Made by a program: the position numbers and the translations under genes. Shown in pieces: positions 63,575 through 64,000 of a DNA stretch of 64,000 nt. The notes below the pieces were generated by a model. It was not told the DNA's origin and ran no database searches. It worked only from the letters and a program-made list of their open reading frames with translations. The DNA is from Agelaius tricolor. Its lineage: Eukaryota; Chordata; Aves; Passeriformes; Icteridae. The stretch spans positions 35,123,001 through 35,187,000 of the forward strand of contig JALJCS010000006.1 in assembly GCA_023055355.1 (NCBI GenBank). Direction: 5' to 3'. How positions within the stretch are numbered: position 1 is the stretch's first letter; every line of letters begins with the position of its first letter.

Positions 63575-64000
63575 TGTAGGAAGAACTGGAAAACAACCAG
63601 CCCAAAAGTTATGCCAGCTTTTACCACTTCACCAGCCAATCAGGTATGACTTTGGGGTCACCAACCACCAGGGACCACCAAAGAGACCCCCAGGACAGAA
63701 GAACACATGCACAGAGAGCAGGGAACATATGTTAATGTGTTCAGAAAAACCTAAGAATATGCATGTAAAATATCCAAACAGGACCTTTTTCTGTACTTAG
63801 CAGGCATGATATTTCAGAGGAGATATTCCCTTGTGCATCCAGCCAAATAAAGAACATTGGAAAAGGGAGTGTATCCAGGCTGGGGGAAGGTCAGACAGGA
63901 AACCTAAGCCCAGCTCTTCAAGCAATCAAACCTATGACCTTTAATGAAGATGAAAAATCACCCTGAAGGGGTCCAGAGGAATCTTCCTCAGCTGACCCTC
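63575..64000 (+). mobile_element. Probable endogenous retrovirus LTR, running towards or past the right edge
   Basis: A TG start (TGTAGGAAGAACTGG) is followed by GCCAATCAGG, a CCAAT-type motif (63634), and CACCAGGGACCACCAAAGAG. Next come AGCAGGGAACATATGTTAATG, GAATATGCATGTAAAATA and TTAGCAGGCATGATATTTCA. Then CCTTGTGCATCCAGCCAAAT leads into AATAAA (63845-63850). The order of CCAAT motif, promoter-like stretch and AATAAA suits an LTR, and the wording resembles songbird LTRs I remember. Both borders are uncertain, and no internal viral genes are seen within the window. Confidence 0.45.

Overview
This is vertebrate nuclear DNA: AT-rich, CpG-poor, exon-sparse, with GT-AG introns. Fragments of CR1 LINEs and bird-type endogenous-retrovirus LTRs point to a bird; the LTR types lean towards a songbird, but the species cannot be fixed from the sequence. 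I found no prokaryotic genes, CRISPR arrays, tRNA or rRNA genes.

The left 30 kb is the 3' portion of one plus-strand gene, KCNH8 (Kv12.1/ELK1-type voltage-gated K+ channel). Five coding exons can be placed to the base: 10782-10820 (a 39-nt microexon), 12499-12854, 16826-16950, 17990-18066 and 28835-29545. Their phases match at every junction (0-0, 0-2, 2-1, 1-0, 0-stop). Together they encode the last 435 residues, the cytoplasmic tail after the cyclic-nucleotide-binding-homology domain (CNBHD). The PAS domain, membrane segments, pore and CNBHD lie upstream of the window. A 3'UTR follows, with AATAAA signals at 30336 and 30366.

From about 30.4 kb to 64 kb I find no convincing protein-coding gene. 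This half holds decayed transposable elements: a minus-strand LTR (32240-32838), a modular plus-strand LTR (about 37016-38002), CR1 fragments (about 46388-46588 and 57622-57850) and a probable LTR at the right edge (from about 63575). Two more CR1 fragments (13869-13975 and 24093-24535) sit in KCNH8 introns. Short tandem duplications, palindromes and simple repeats are scattered through the window. Many short open frames exist, but apart from those covering KCNH8 exons none resembles a protein I recognise.

No new biological system is evident. The most useful observations are the KCNH8 exon structure, including the easily missed microexon and a last exon that begins with an ATG and mimics a single-exon gene; a non-consensus splice donor with a stop close downstream; an exon-like segment at 50407-50663; and several exact palindromes and duplications.
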